A stretch of DNA of 64,000 nt from Dromiciops gliroides (taxonomy: Eukaryota > Chordata > Mammalia > Microbiotheria > Microbiotheriidae): assembly GCF_019393635.1 (NCBI RefSeq), contig NC_057864.1, forward strand, positions 467,486,117-467,550,116, read 5' to 3'. The notes under the pieces were generated by a model. That model did no database searches. It was not told the DNA's origin and saw only the letters and a program-made list of their open reading frames with translations. Position numbers and translations under genes: made by a program. Shown here piece by piece: positions 39,117-52,700 of this stretch (its first letter is position 1; each line of letters begins with the position of its first letter).

Positions 39117-39538
39117 TGGAAAGAACAGGAAAGCAGAATTTTCTTTAAGGATAAAACAAATTTGTGTGGCCTCCTCCGCCCCTGCCATCCCACAAGGTCA
39201 CTTGGGCAGTGCCTGAGCAGCCCTTTCCACGATGACTCCAGGATGGGGGCAACACAAGCCTGGTAGAGGAGCCAGACCCTTCCTCCACACTCACCCCTGG
39301 GAAAAGGGAGAGTCTATGTTTCCCATAAGCCCCACAGCCACATCGTGAATCCACAAGGGGCCAGAGCCCAAGAGATCAGACAGGGCTGTCGGTGCCCAGC
39401 ATCGGGCTCACCATTTCTCCCCAGTCAATCCCTCTCCTCTCTGGGGGCTCTTGGACAGGGATGGCCAAGGCCTCCTCTTGGCCCGGGGGAGTCGGCTCCA
39501 CTGGGCCTTCCCGGCCCTCGGACTGTGGCTCGGTTCCT

Positions 39539-39721
39539 TCATCTACTCATCTTCTGGGCAGGCTGCTCCAGGGTCGACGCCCTCCTCCCGCCGCTCTTCC
39601 TCCATTCACAGATGGTGGCGTAGTCACACATCCGGCACTTCCACGCCTCCTTCACATCCACTCCCTGGGGCTCCCTGAGTCCTGTCCAGTACCCCAGGTG
39701 GTGGCGGAGCTTCTCCCTCAC
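39539..39721 (-). CDS. EXO5: EXO5 coding exon 6 and stop
   Basis: The acceptor is tcgcccctgcag. It encodes [24 protein letters not shown] and [15 protein letters not shown] with the three C-terminal cluster cysteines, then a diverged basic end before the stop. Confidence 0.94.
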   Translation of the reverse strand: MREKLRHHLGYWTGLREPQGVDVKEAWKCRMCDYATICEWRKSGGRRASTLEQPAQKMSR

Positions 39722-42700
39722 CTGCAGGGGCGAAACCAAGGGAGAGCTAGGCCGGCCCCAGCCCAGCTCCTCCCAACTATTCCCCAGGATTCTAAATACA
39801 TAGCGCAAAGGCATCCCTGAGGCCCTCCCATTTTACAGGGGAGCAAACTGAGTCTTGGAGAGGTTACATAACTGACCAAGGTCACGCAGGCGGGATTTGA
39901 AAGCTGGGGCTCCTTCCACAATACGTCATGAAGCCACTCTTCCAGAATGGCTGGAGAAGGGGAAACCTCCCCTTCTAGAATGAGAGACACACAGACAGAG
40001 ACAGAGAGACAGAGAGAGATACAAAGAGACAGAGACAGACAGAGAGACACAGAGACACAGACAGAAAGAGACAGAGACACAGAGACAGAGAGCAACACAG
40101 AGACAGAGAGAGACACAGACAGAGACATAGAGACACAGAGACAGAGACCAAGACAGAGAGACAGAGAGATACAAAGAGATAGAGAGTCACAGAGACAGAG
40201 ACAAAGACAGAGAGAGACTGAGAGACAAAGACAGAGGTAGAGACAAAGAAAGAGACAGACAGAAATAGAGACAGCACCATTTGCTGCTGAATTATGTCAT
40301 GTGCCATTCCATGGGCATGGGCCTTGTCTCCCCAATGAAGGGATTGAGTGGAAAACTTAGATTCAGGAAGACCTCAGTTTTAATACTCAGATACTTCCTG
40401 GCTGTGTGTCCTTGGGCAAGTCACTTTGGCTCTGAGACTCAGTTTCCCCATCTGAAAAATAGAGATGGTAATACACTACGTGTACCTCACAGGGCTACTA
40501 AGAGGCAAGTGCTTTACAAACCTTATTCTCTTCCTTTTGTTCCCCACTATCCCCAGTATCCAATACAGAAGTGGGCAAGACACGTCATATCCACCTCAGT
40601 AGAATGTAAACTCCTAGAGGGTGGGCGCTATTTTTCATTTTGTCTTTGTATCCCTCATAAGGCCGGATGCAATTTTCTGCATACATTAGGTGCCTAATAA
40701 ATGCTTGCTGAAGCTTAGGACTGGAAAAGTGAGGAGAAAAAGCACCTCTCTCCCTTCTTGGCAAACATGGGGGCCTACAGGTATGGAATACCACGAGTGC
40801 AGTCAGACTTCATTGACATAGCGTTGCAGACCTGGCTTTCTTTCTTCTTTGTTACAAGGGATGCTCAATGGGGAGAGGAAGAAGAAGGAACATATTTGGA
40901 AATAAAGATGATGTAAAAACAAGAGATGATCATTTTAAAAACATTTCTTTTTTTTTTTGCAGGGCAATGAGGGTTAAGTGACTTGCCCAGGGTCACACAG
41001 CTAGTAAGTATCAAGTGTCTGGAGACTGAATTTGAACTCAGGTCCTCCTGAATCCAGGGCCAGTGCTCTATCTGCTGCGCCACCTAGCTGCCCCTTTTAA
41101 AACATTTCTTAGCTTGGAGTGAGCTTAACACTTCTACAATGAAACAACAAGCATTCATTAAAGCACCTACTGTGTGTCAGGCACTCTACTAGGCAATGTG
41201 GATACAAATACAAACAATGAAACAACCCCAGCTCTCAGGGAGCTTCTAGTCCATCAGGGGAGGCAACATGTACAATCAATCAATTAATGAGCATTTTCTA
41301 AGTACCTACTATGTGCCAGGCACTGGACTAAGTCCTTGGGGTACCAAAAAAAAAAAAAAGCAAAAACATAAAAGAACGTACAGAATAAATATGAAATAAA
41401 GGCAAGGTAGTTAGGCCAGCAATTGGGGGAATCAGGGAAGGCTTCACATAGGAGGCGGTGTGCTTGAGGTGAGCCTTGGAGGAAGTAGAGAGGAGGAGGT
41501 GAGGAGGGAGAGCACTCCGGGCATGATAGATCCGTCCAGGTGGAAGATGGAGCACATGCAATGGTAAGGGTGTTGTCTCCTTCCTGACTCCTCCTCATTT
41601 GTCCCAATCTTTAGATTCTTCTGTTCCCCTCAGCTTCCCTGTCTAAGCTGGATGGCCTTAATTAACCCCTAAGTTCAGAGGAAGGTAAGGAATGGGCTCT
41701 GACTTGACTGCCCCCTCCCAGCCAATCCCACTCCGCTCACCCGGTTCTCCTCAAAGACCACCATCTCTGTGCCCAGCACAGCATCCGTCTCCTGGTGGCT
41801 ATACTCGATCTTCAGGGCATCAATGACTGGAAGGTCAGACAAAGTCAGGGACAAAATGGCCAGCTCCAGGAGGTCTCCGAAGGACTTCACGGTGAAGCCC
41901 CCCTGGTGGGCATGCTTCTGTACCTGGGACCCCAGCAGCAGCTCTGGGGAAAGCTTCATATGGTGAACCAGGCTGGCAGACGTCACCTGCCCCTTCACCA
42001 TGGCATCAAAAATACATTTGTACAGGCTGACCTAGGGGAGAGGGGAGGTCGTGAGGAAAAACAGAGCCAGACTCGGCCAAAAAACCAACCATTGGGCAGT
42101 TATCAGACCTGAACAGGGCCTGAAAACCTATTTGCCCCTAGACAAATCACTTACCATTTCCTTTCTTTTTTTTTTTTCCCCTTTGTGAGGCAATTGGAGT
42201 TAAGTGACTTGCCCAGGGTCACACAGCTAGTAAGTGTTAAGTGTCTGAAGCCGCATTTGAACTCAGGTCCTCCTGACTCCAGGGCCAGTGCTCTATCCAC
42301 TGCGCCACCTAGCTGCCCCTCACCATTTCCATAGCTCCTCACATGTTTGCTAAAATGAATTCATTTTTTGAGCCTCAGTTTCCTGGTCTTTGAAATAGAT
42401 ATAATAATATGTCACCTATATCAAAAAGTTGTTGTAGGAGGGCAAATCACTTAACCCTTATTGCCCCACCAAAAAAAAAAAAGTTGTTGTGGGGAGAGAA
42501 TTTTGCCAACTCAGTTCAAACTGGGCATTTATTAAGCACCTACTATGCGCCAAGTGTTGGTGATACAAAGTCAAAAGCAAAACAGTCCCTGTCCTCAAGA
42601 AGCTTACAGTCTACTAGGATGATAAAATATTTACAGATAAGGAAATACACCATATGTCCTCAGTAAATGTAGAGTCATTTTTCCAGAGGAGGAAAGAACA

Positions 42701-45700
42701 ATTTGGGGGTGGGGGGTAGTAAGAGGATGAGAAAATGTCTATAGGAGACAGTACCTCAACCACGTAATGGAAGCTAGAGATTCTGAGAGGCAGAGATGGG
42801 AAAGGACACTGTACATATCGGGGAACAGTCTGTCCAAAGGCATGGGAAGAATAGATGGAATTTTCTAAAGGAGGAACAGCAAGGGGAGTGCTTGTTTGGA
42901 AAAGAGAATGTATAAGGGAGAGTAATATTAAATAAGGGGTGGCTAGGTGGTGCAATGGATGGAGCGGCCTGGCCTAGAGTCAGGAAGACCTAAGTTCAAA
43001 TCCAACCTCAGACACTTACTAGCTGTGTGACCCTGGACATGTCACTTAACCCTGTGCCTCAATTTCCTCATCTGTAAAATGAGCTGGCAAACCACTCCAG
43101 TATCTTTGCCAAGAAAACCCCCTATGGGGTTACCAAGAGTCAGAAATGACTGAAAAGAATGAACAACACAATATGAACCATATCTGGAAGGGTAGGCTGG
43201 AGTCAGACCTTAAGGTACTTTAAATATTTAAACAGAGGAGTTCCCATTTTATTCCAGAGGTAGAATAAAGATTCTTCAGCAAGAGAGCGCCTCTGCTTTA
43301 GGAAGATGATTTGGGGAGCAATGAAGCAGTCAATGAATGTGAGTCATTGTTAACAAAGACTCTGGACTCTAAAAGCCTATTTTCCGCCCCCCAGGAGGGT
43401 GTCAGGGCAGAATGACTACAGATACCTCTTTTATCTGCCTTTTCCTTTGGGCTCCCTAGGTTATCATTAACTGTGTGCTTAATCCAATGTCAGGCACAGT
43501 AAGCCCCTAAGACTTTCCAATGCTTGGATTCCTGCTATACTCTCTAATCAGCTTCCCCCTCTAGAACAATCCAACAAATGTTTACTGAGTGCCTATGCCT
43601 TGGTCCCTCTCTGGCTGCTCTATCTGTGCTAAAGACTGAGCCCATTCAGCTCTGCAACTCCCACTCAAGGGCCCATGCAGTCTTTTTTTTTTTTTTTTTT
43701 TTGCAGGGCAATGGGGGTTAAGTGACTTGCCCAGGGTCACACAGCTAGTAAGTGTCAAGTGTCCGAGGCCAGATTTGAACTCAGGTACTCCTGAATCCAA
43801 GGCCGGTGCTTTATCCACTGCGCCACCTAGCTGCCCCCATGCAGTCTTTTTTTAAAAATTTTTTTGGTGAGGCAATGAGGATTAAGTGACTGGCCCAGGG
43901 TCACACAGCTAGTAAGTATTAAGCGTCTGAAGTCGGATTTGAATTTAGGTCCTCCTGAATCCAGGGCCCAGTGCTCTATCCACTGTGCCACCTAGCTGCC
44001 CCGCCCATGCTGTCTTGATTGACAGGTGCTGCCCTAGGTCTCCAATATCTATCTGGCTCTCCCCCACCCCCATCAGCCTTCATTTTACACCCCAGTCATC
44101 TTCTAGCCATTAGCCCTGTGGAGCTGGGCTTCCTACTTCCCCTGTCTAGCTGGGGAACAATTACCAATTAAATGTTGCCTTGGCTAGTAGAAATTATGGC
44201 TCCATTTACCATCCCTGTGACTTCCTAAAATGAACCTCCCCTCCTCCAGATGTGTGCTTTCTCCATTAGAATGTAAGCTTCCTGAGGGCAGGGACTGCTT
44301 TCTTATGGGCATCCCCATCAGCCCCACCATTGTATCATTAGGGTTTTCCATATGCCCCCTTACCTTTATGTATCATCTCCCTCAATTACAGGATGAAATC
44401 TCTGACCAAAGAATAGAGCTCCCCTTTTCTTTGTCCCCCCAAAACTCAGCATGGTGTCTGGCACATAGTAAACACTTAGCAAATGCCTTTCTTTCATTCA
44501 TTCACTCATTCATTCGTTCACAGTAAATTTTGTTCAAGCCTCTCATTTTCATTAAGTATGTTTCTTGGAGCAGCTAAGCGGCATAGTGGATAGAGCACTG
44601 GCCCTGGAATCAGGAGGACCTGAGTTCAAATTCGGCCTCAGACATTTACTAGCTGTGTGACCCTGGGCAAGTCACTTAACCCAAATTGCCCCCAAAACAA
44701 CAACAAAGTCTATTTCTTCATTTTATAGACTTGCTTCCCATCTGCAGTGAAATGTTCAGTTTTGTTTTCTTATCCATTGTCATTCTCTTGGGCTTCTTGG
44801 ATTGTTTAATCCATTCAAATTCAAAGTTTTGACAGAGGTTTGTTTTCCTCCTTTTCTTCTTATGTACGAGTCTTTATGTATTATTGTTTTTTATCTCCTT
44901 CCTCCTTAGAGACAGTTATCTGTCCCCACAGATTTTATCCTATTCAGCCACAGCCTTCATTCCGGTGGAGTTGAAAGAAAGAAATGGTTCTTCCTCCACG
45001 GCTTGACTCTGGACTGGGCAGGGGCACATCTCCAATACCAGCCCCCATCCTTATCTCCTACCTTCCCACTCCCTACTCCAACCACTTTCTCTTTCCCATT
45101 AGATACAGATCTACACAAATGAGAGTTATAAGGTTCAGTCCACAGAAGAGTCATTCACCTTTACCCTCCTTATCTTCTGATTCTTTTTTTGTTATTCTTT
45201 AATCCTCCCTGGGTTCCAGACAATGCTTCTTTGTTCTTCCTTTTAACTTGCAGTTCTATTGGTTTTTTTAAATAGTCTATAAAGAGGGAAGATTTGTCCA
45301 TTTAACCTTTTCTTCATAATGGTTCTTATCTATCTTTTGGTGGTTGTTGTCTCTGCGGTGACCCCCCTTGGGGTTTTCTGGGCAGAGACAAGGCAGTGGT
45401 TTGCCATTTCCTTCTCCAGCTCATTTGCCAGATGAGGAAACTGAGGCAAGCAGGGGTAAGTGACTGGCCATGGTCACACAGTAAGTGTCTGAGGCCACAT
45501 TTGAATTCAGGCACCCCCTAGCTGCCCATTTATCTTTCTAGCGTTTGCTTTTTTGGAGATCATATTCAGTTCACTTAGGTGGGTGGGTTGTTTTTTTTTT
45601 CAATAATGCTTCAACTATCTCTCTTTTGTTGAACACCCATTTCTTTGCGTTGGTGATTATTCTCAGCTCTGCAGAGATTCTTTTGGTTTCTTCCTTTGCT

Positions 45701-48700
45701 TTTAGAATTTCTCTATGACTCTAAAAAAAACCCCTGCATGATTCAAACCCGTGTTCTTTCACAGCTCCAGCTCTCTCCTGGCTATTTGCAAAATATGTTG
45801 TTTTGGGGTGAATGATGAATAAAAAACCATTTATAAATCTCTGGCACAGTACCTAGAGATACAAAGATCAGCAAACAAGATGGCCCCTGCCCTCAAGGAG
45901 TTTACACCAAACAAACAAACAAACAAACAAAAGTAAGTGATTAAGGGGCAGTTAGGTGGCACAGTGGATAGAGCACCAGCCCTGGATTCAGGAGGACCTG
46001 AGTTCAAATCCGGCCTCAGACACTTAACACTTACTAGCTATATGACCCTGGGCAAGTCACTTAACCCCAACTGCCTCACCAAAAAAAAAAAAAAAAGTAA
46101 GTGATTACACCAGACTCCTAGCTCTAGGTCTGATCCTATGACCTCTATGAGACGCAGTTTTGTCATCTGTAAAATGAGGGGGTTGGACAAGATGGCCTCT
46201 GAGGCTCAATCTATAATCCTGTGTCCCCTGGGGTCCCTTCCTTCTCTGAATCAACAACTCCAACATCTATGGTCCCGCCACACACGTACCTGGAAACGAT
46301 CCTTCTCCTTCTGAGCCTCCAGTGGCATCATGGGTCGCTTTCGGGTCTTCAGTTCAGCCAGTTCCAGTTCCCCTTTTGAAGTGTAGTGTAGCTCATCAAT
46401 TACTCCAACCAGGAACACCCCTTCTATTTCCCCAAAGACTGGGAACTCCCTAATTGTCCCACCTGTCAGAGAACAGAGGGTGATGTTACTCACAGGCAAT
46501 CCATCCATCCTGGCCTGGAGCTTTTCACCAAGAAGAAAAAACAAAGACACAGGGAAGTGTCCTCAGAGCCCAGCATTTCTTCCTGTAAATAGCATCTCCT
46601 GTTTCCTTCTAAATGGTAGCTTGGAAACATGGGACAGATGTAGGAATGGTTCCTTGGGGTGAGGCAAAGAATTTCTATAGTGAAAAGGTAAATAGCCATC
46701 AATTGAGGATGGATTAAACAAATTGGGATGGAACATAACACACGAAAGGAATGGAATGACAAATATGAAGAATATGGAAAACCACAAGGAAGACTTCTAT
46801 TAACTGATGCAAACCAAAACAGGGAGAACCAGGAAAGTGACATTCACAATGATCACAATCATGTAAACAGAAAGAACAACCATGAAAAAAATAGTGAAAC
46901 TGAATGTTGTATAATTATAATGAGCAAGCCCTGCATCTAAGATGAGAAAATGCATCTCCTTCCCCTCTTTGCAGAGGTGGAAGGGACCATGGAAGTAGAA
47001 CACTGCATATACTGTCATACTGGGTCATGGTATTAGTTAGTTTTGTTCGACTGCCTTTTATTCCCCACTTTGTTATTATTTGTTTCATAGGATGGCTTTC
47101 AGGGTACGAAAAGGATATTTCTGGAAATGAAAGTGATATAACCCCCCAAAAAATCAATACAGTTTTAATGAAAAGAGAAAAAAGGCAGACAGGGGACTTG
47201 GCAGGTGCCTTCCAATCACAAGTAACAGTCCAAAGGATTTAGCATCTTCATTAAGAAACTTGTTCCTCATTATTGGAGAAAATAATGACTAAATTGTTTA
47301 TTCCCTTTGATTTATCTGCCCTAGGAATCCCACTCCTGGGTTAATACTCTCAGTGAATTCAATGGCAGAAAGGGCCCATTCATACCAAAATATTCCTATC
47401 AGCCCTATTTGTGTCTATATATACAGAAATATACATATATATAGTATATGTTTATATCTATATATGATCTTCAGAGAAACTTACTGCAAAGATTTTTTTC
47501 CAGTTACCTGCTTCTTTTTTCATTTTAGCTGCACTGATTTTATTTGTGCAAAAACTTAATTATGTGTAATCAAAATTGTCCATTTCGTCTTCTATGATCT
47601 TCTGTCTCATTCGGTTATATATTCCTTCCCTATCCACAGATGGCAAAAATAATTTCCATTTCTATGTACAACTGTAAGACTTCCTGAACTTAGGTACAAA
47701 AGCCCAGAGCATGAGGAGTCAGTAATATCTTGTGTTTCAATATATGTTCCTAACTGGTGTTCACCTTGGTAAATTTGAAGGCAGGGTAGCTGTGCTGAAC
47801 TAAATCAATTCTGTAACCTTGCTTATTGGAGGTGACACAGTAGATAGAGCACTAGACCTGGAGTCAGAAAGACCTGAGTTCAAATCCAGCCTCAGACACT
47901 AATTGTGTGACCCTAGGCAAGTTACTTAACCTCTGCCTACCTCAGTTTCCTCACCTGTATTTCCCAGGGTTGTTGTGAGGCTCAAATGAGGAATATTTGT
48001 AAAGGGCTTTGCACATAGTAGGCATTATATAAATATCAACTAGTACTAGTAGTAGTAGCAGCAGCAGCACCACCACCACTACTGGTTTTCTCATACTCTT
48101 GTTAAGTAAATTTCTTTTCTATTAAATGTTAGATTCTTCAAGTGTCTAGCTTAGTTCTTACCCCAAGCCTGAACCACTGGACTGGTCTGAGTTAGGCCTG
48201 GCTCAGAACAGCCATGTTCTACAGTTATAGTACCTCTTCTGCAAAGAAGGGAATTGGGGGGGGGGGCAGCACTCATGGTTCTTCTTGGGGGCCAAGTTTA
48301 GTCATTAAAATTACAAGACAATGTTTCATTTTTTTTGTTCTTTCTATTTTCAATGTTGTAGGTGTCATGTAAATTCCTTTCCTGGTTCTGCTCACTTCGT
48401 TCTGCATTGGTTCATAGACATCTTCCAATCTGACTCAGAATTCTTCATATCAAGCAGTTTTTCATATAGTCCACAGAGCTTTGGCAGTGGAAACCAATGT
48501 AGCCCCAAGGGAAAGCTGCTGCCCAACCATCCGCGATGTATAAATTTGAGAGACGTGTTTTCTGGGTAATGAGTCATGGTATTAATCATGGTAACGGATA
48601 ATTAATAAAAGGGGTCAGTGGTACTCTTGAACATCAAAGACCCCTCATGGAACCCACTCAACACTTATAAGTCCTTGGAAGAGTGAGTATTCCTGAGGGG

Positions 48701-49705
48701 TAGCAATCAACTCTGGTTAACAAGTAATGAGAAGAATGAATATTATAATGAAGGTGGGGCCATTCAAATGAGGGGGGGAAGGGGAAGGACTGCCTTAAAT
48801 CACTCTCATTCCTAGACTCAAGCCATCTAGACTAGGGCTTCTTAAACTTTTTCCACTAGTGACCCCTTTTCACCCAAGAAATCTTTACATGACCTCAGGT
48901 ATATACGTATATAAAATAGGTACCCATAACCTTTTACTGTTGCCACTTTTCACAACCCCCCACATTCAGTTACAGGACCCCACATGGGGTCAGGACCCAC
49001 AGGTTAAGAAGCTTTGATCTAGGGGGCAGCTAGGTGGTGCAGTGGACAGAGCACCGGCCCTGAAGTCAGGAGTACCTGAGTTCAAATCCGGCCTCAGACA
49101 CTTAAAACTTACTAGCTGTGTGACCCTGAGCAAGTCACTTAACCCCAATTGCCTCACTTTAAAAAAAAAAAAAAGAAGCTTTGATCTACACAAAGGATCC
49201 ACTCCTACCCAAGCCTGAGTAGAACACAAAGGGCAGAAATTCACCTAAATTCCTTGTTAAGGTTCTCTAGTTGGGTGGGATCTCCAGCCCAGGACTGAAA
49301 AGCTCTCATCCATTAACAATGTCCTTCAATTCAATGTAATTCAATCATCAATTTTTGATGAGGGAAATAATCATTTCTCTCACTTCCTTGTTTATACAAT
49401 GAGAGGGGTCACATTCACTGGTCCCCGAGGCCCCTTCTCAATCTAGATCTGTTTTCCTAAGTCTCCTTACCTGACTGCAGGATGGGTACCATAGAGAGAA
49501 TGTTCAGCAGCTTCACTGCCCAGGCATCTTCTTTAGTGGAGGTGTGAATGTTCACAAGGTCATGGAGTTCTAACTCTGAAAGGAGAAATGGATTAGTGTT
49601 TGGTACTTTCTGTTGCTCTCTCCTCTCACCAGGAGCAATCCAGACCTCCAGCCCTCGTCTCAAAGACCCCTTTCTCTGTCTGTGCATCTCACTTCTCTCT
49701 CTGTC

Positions 49706-49736
<31 letters not shown>

Positions 49737-52700
49737 TTCCCAGCATGAATAACTTCCCCAGGCACCAGACTTGAGAATGGGAGAAGGGGAGGGGCAGCTA
49801 GGTGGTACAGTGGATAGAGCACCTGCCCTGGACTCAGGAGGACCTAAGTTCAAATCTGGCCTCAGACACTTAACACTTACTAGCTGTGTGACCCTGGGCA
49901 AGTCACTTAACCCCAATTACCTCACCAAAAAAAAAAAAAAGAGAGAGAGAGAGAATGGGAAAAGGTACAGCAGCCTCTGAACAGGCTTGGGGAAGATGGG
50001 GCTGGAGGGAACACAGAAGGTCTCAACAGAAATTCCCCCGGGTATATGTAGTCCTAGCCAGGGTCCATCTATTGGGCAGAGAGAGTTTACCCAATCAGGG
50101 CCCTTCAATGTGCCAGATGGGATGAGGACAGTCAGTTTTCAGTTGTGTCCAACTCTCCATGACCCCATTTGAAGTTTTCTTGGCTTAGATACTGCAGTGG
50201 TCTACCATTTCCTTCTCCAGCTCATTTGACAGATGGATGAGGAAACTGAGGTAAACAGGGTGAAGTAACTTGCCCAGGGTTACACAGCTAGTGTCTGAGG
50301 CCAGATTTGAACTCAGGAAGATAAGTCTTCCTGACTCTAGTGTTCTACCCACTGTGCCACCTGGATGTTCCAGGATGAGAACATACTAGTCTACAGCCTG
50401 CTGAGGACCCAGAAGACCCTTTGTGTTAGCTCTGCTCTTCATATTTTAGACATCAAAGCATTATCACTCAGTTCTGCTGGGAACAAAAACTTCTTCTGCC
50501 TGAGATGTACATTAAATATAGACTAATACTTCATAATCCAGGAAATGAATAGTTTGAAATTCTGACCACTGGGTGGCTCAATGGATGAAGCATTGGACCT
50601 GGAGTCAGGAAGGCCCAAGGAAGACCTGAGGTCAAATCCAGCCTCAAACACTTACTAGCTGTGTGACCCTGGGGCAAGTCACTGAACCTTTGTCTGCCTA
50701 AATTTCTTCTTCTGTAAAATGGAGATGTTAACAGTACCTTTCCTCCCAGGGATCAAATGAGATAACATTTGCAAAGTGCTTTGCAAAGTTTAAAGTACCA
50801 GATAAATGCTAGTTATGTTTGTAATTATACAGGGTGTCCCAAAAGTCTTAGTCCCTTAGTGAGACATCTTCGTGGTGTTTAAAACTGCACTAAGACTTTT
50901 GGGACACCTTGTATTCTAAAGCAGAATGTGATACAGAGCCTAATGATATGGTTCAAAGAAGGGATGAGTGCCTCCAACCATTTTCTGCCTTCTTAGAGAT
51001 AAATGGATTTCTTGACAAGGGATCTAGACCTTGAAAATTGTCCCTAGGAATATGGAGACACCCAAAATGTCCAGAGGAGGGGATTCTTGTTAGGCTCTAT
51101 GGTTTCCTGGCTTTAGCCTGTCTTACAACAGGCCTGTACACTCCTCTTGGCAGATACCTCTGCCTTGACCCTTTTCTAGATCAATCACCTGGAATCTCCC
51201 TTCTCTGCTAACATCTTACAGCCCCAGGCTGCACCTAAGGGAGGCTGCTAGCATCTCCCTGCCTGGGACAAGTAGGAGTAGCTAATCAAAAACACCTGAC
51301 AGAGGCCCTACCCCCACCCCCAAAAAAGTCCTGGCCCTCATCTGCATTTCTGAGCTGCTCTGATGTTTGAAGGGACCCAGGTGTGCTAGCCACCAACCTT
51401 GGAAATGTGAAGGAAGCTCAGAGCTCAGTGGATGTCCACCCATTGGAGGTAGCCTCTCACAGGCCCATCATTCAATTCCTTGCTCCTCCTGTCATTGCCT
51501 GAGGGTCATTACACCATACATGGGCCTTGCTTGCCCCTCCCTCCCCCAAGATGTCTCTTTTTTTTTTTTTTTGGTGAAGCAGTTGGGGTTAAGTGACTTG
51601 CCCAGGGTCACACAGCTAGTAAGTGTTAAGTGTCTGAGGCTGGATTTGAACTCAGGTCCTCCTGACTCCAGGGCCGGTACTCTATCCACTGTGCCACCTA
51701 GCTGCCCCTCAAGGTGTCTCATTTTAAGACCAATGCCCTTCTGCAAATCTACTGCTTTTAATGTGACTAGCCAGTCTACCTTTTCTTTAAAAATCTCTAA
51801 TTCTCAAAAGCAGCTGCAACAAATGAGGACAAATGAGGCATCCTGGAACCGTGGAAAGAGTCTGAGGCTCTGGGTTCAAATCCTCCCTCTGACGTCTACT
51901 ACCTCTCTAACCTTGGGCAAGTGAATCAATCTCCCTGGGCCTCAGTTTCTTCCTCTGTAAAGTGAAGGGGCAGAGCATGAGGGCCTCCGAGATCCCTTCC
52001 AGTTCTAAGTCCATAATCTCCTTATATGAGGTGGTTGCCAATTTTCAAAGGTTTGTTTTGAGTTTGGGTGTTTCGTTTTGTTTTGTTTGTGGGGCAATGG
52101 GGGTTAAGTGACTTGCCCAGGGTCACACAGCTAGTAAGTGTCAAGTGTCTGAGGCCAAATTTGAACTCAGGTCCTCCTGAATCCAGGGCCTGTGCTCTAT
52201 CCACTGTGCCACCTAGCTGCCTCTTTTGTTTTTGTTTTTGTTTTTTATTATGATGATTTGGAAGGTAGCCTGTATCCATTTTATAAGCTGTAACCACAGC
52301 TGAGAGAAACCCACGATACCTGGATTCCACATCAACAGAAATGAATTGTAAAAAGTGAGATGTTCTTTCAATGTGGCAAATAGGACCTAAGTTCTAAATG
52401 CCATCTCGGATTGCTGACTACTTGTGGGACCCTGGGCAAGTCATTCATAACCTCTTTGGACCTCAGTTCCCCATCTGTAGACAGCTGGGGGTAGATAGAG
52501 TTTAACAGAGGACGAGCTGGGCCCCCTGGGCAAATTACTTCCCCTCTCCCTCTGCCTCAGTTTGCTTATCTGGAAAATGGGAATCAGAATAGCATGTACC
52601 TCATCAGGTTGTTGTAAGGACTAATAGATGTGATTTATGTAAAGCACGATGTAAATACAAGCTTTTTTTTTTCTTTTTCTTTTCTTTTTTGGTGAGGCAA

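Noticed and set aside
39926-40307. Overlapping frames of Ser-Val-Cys-Leu or Glu-Arg-Asp-Thr repeats
   Set aside because: Degenerate ACAGAGAC minisatellite, not coding.
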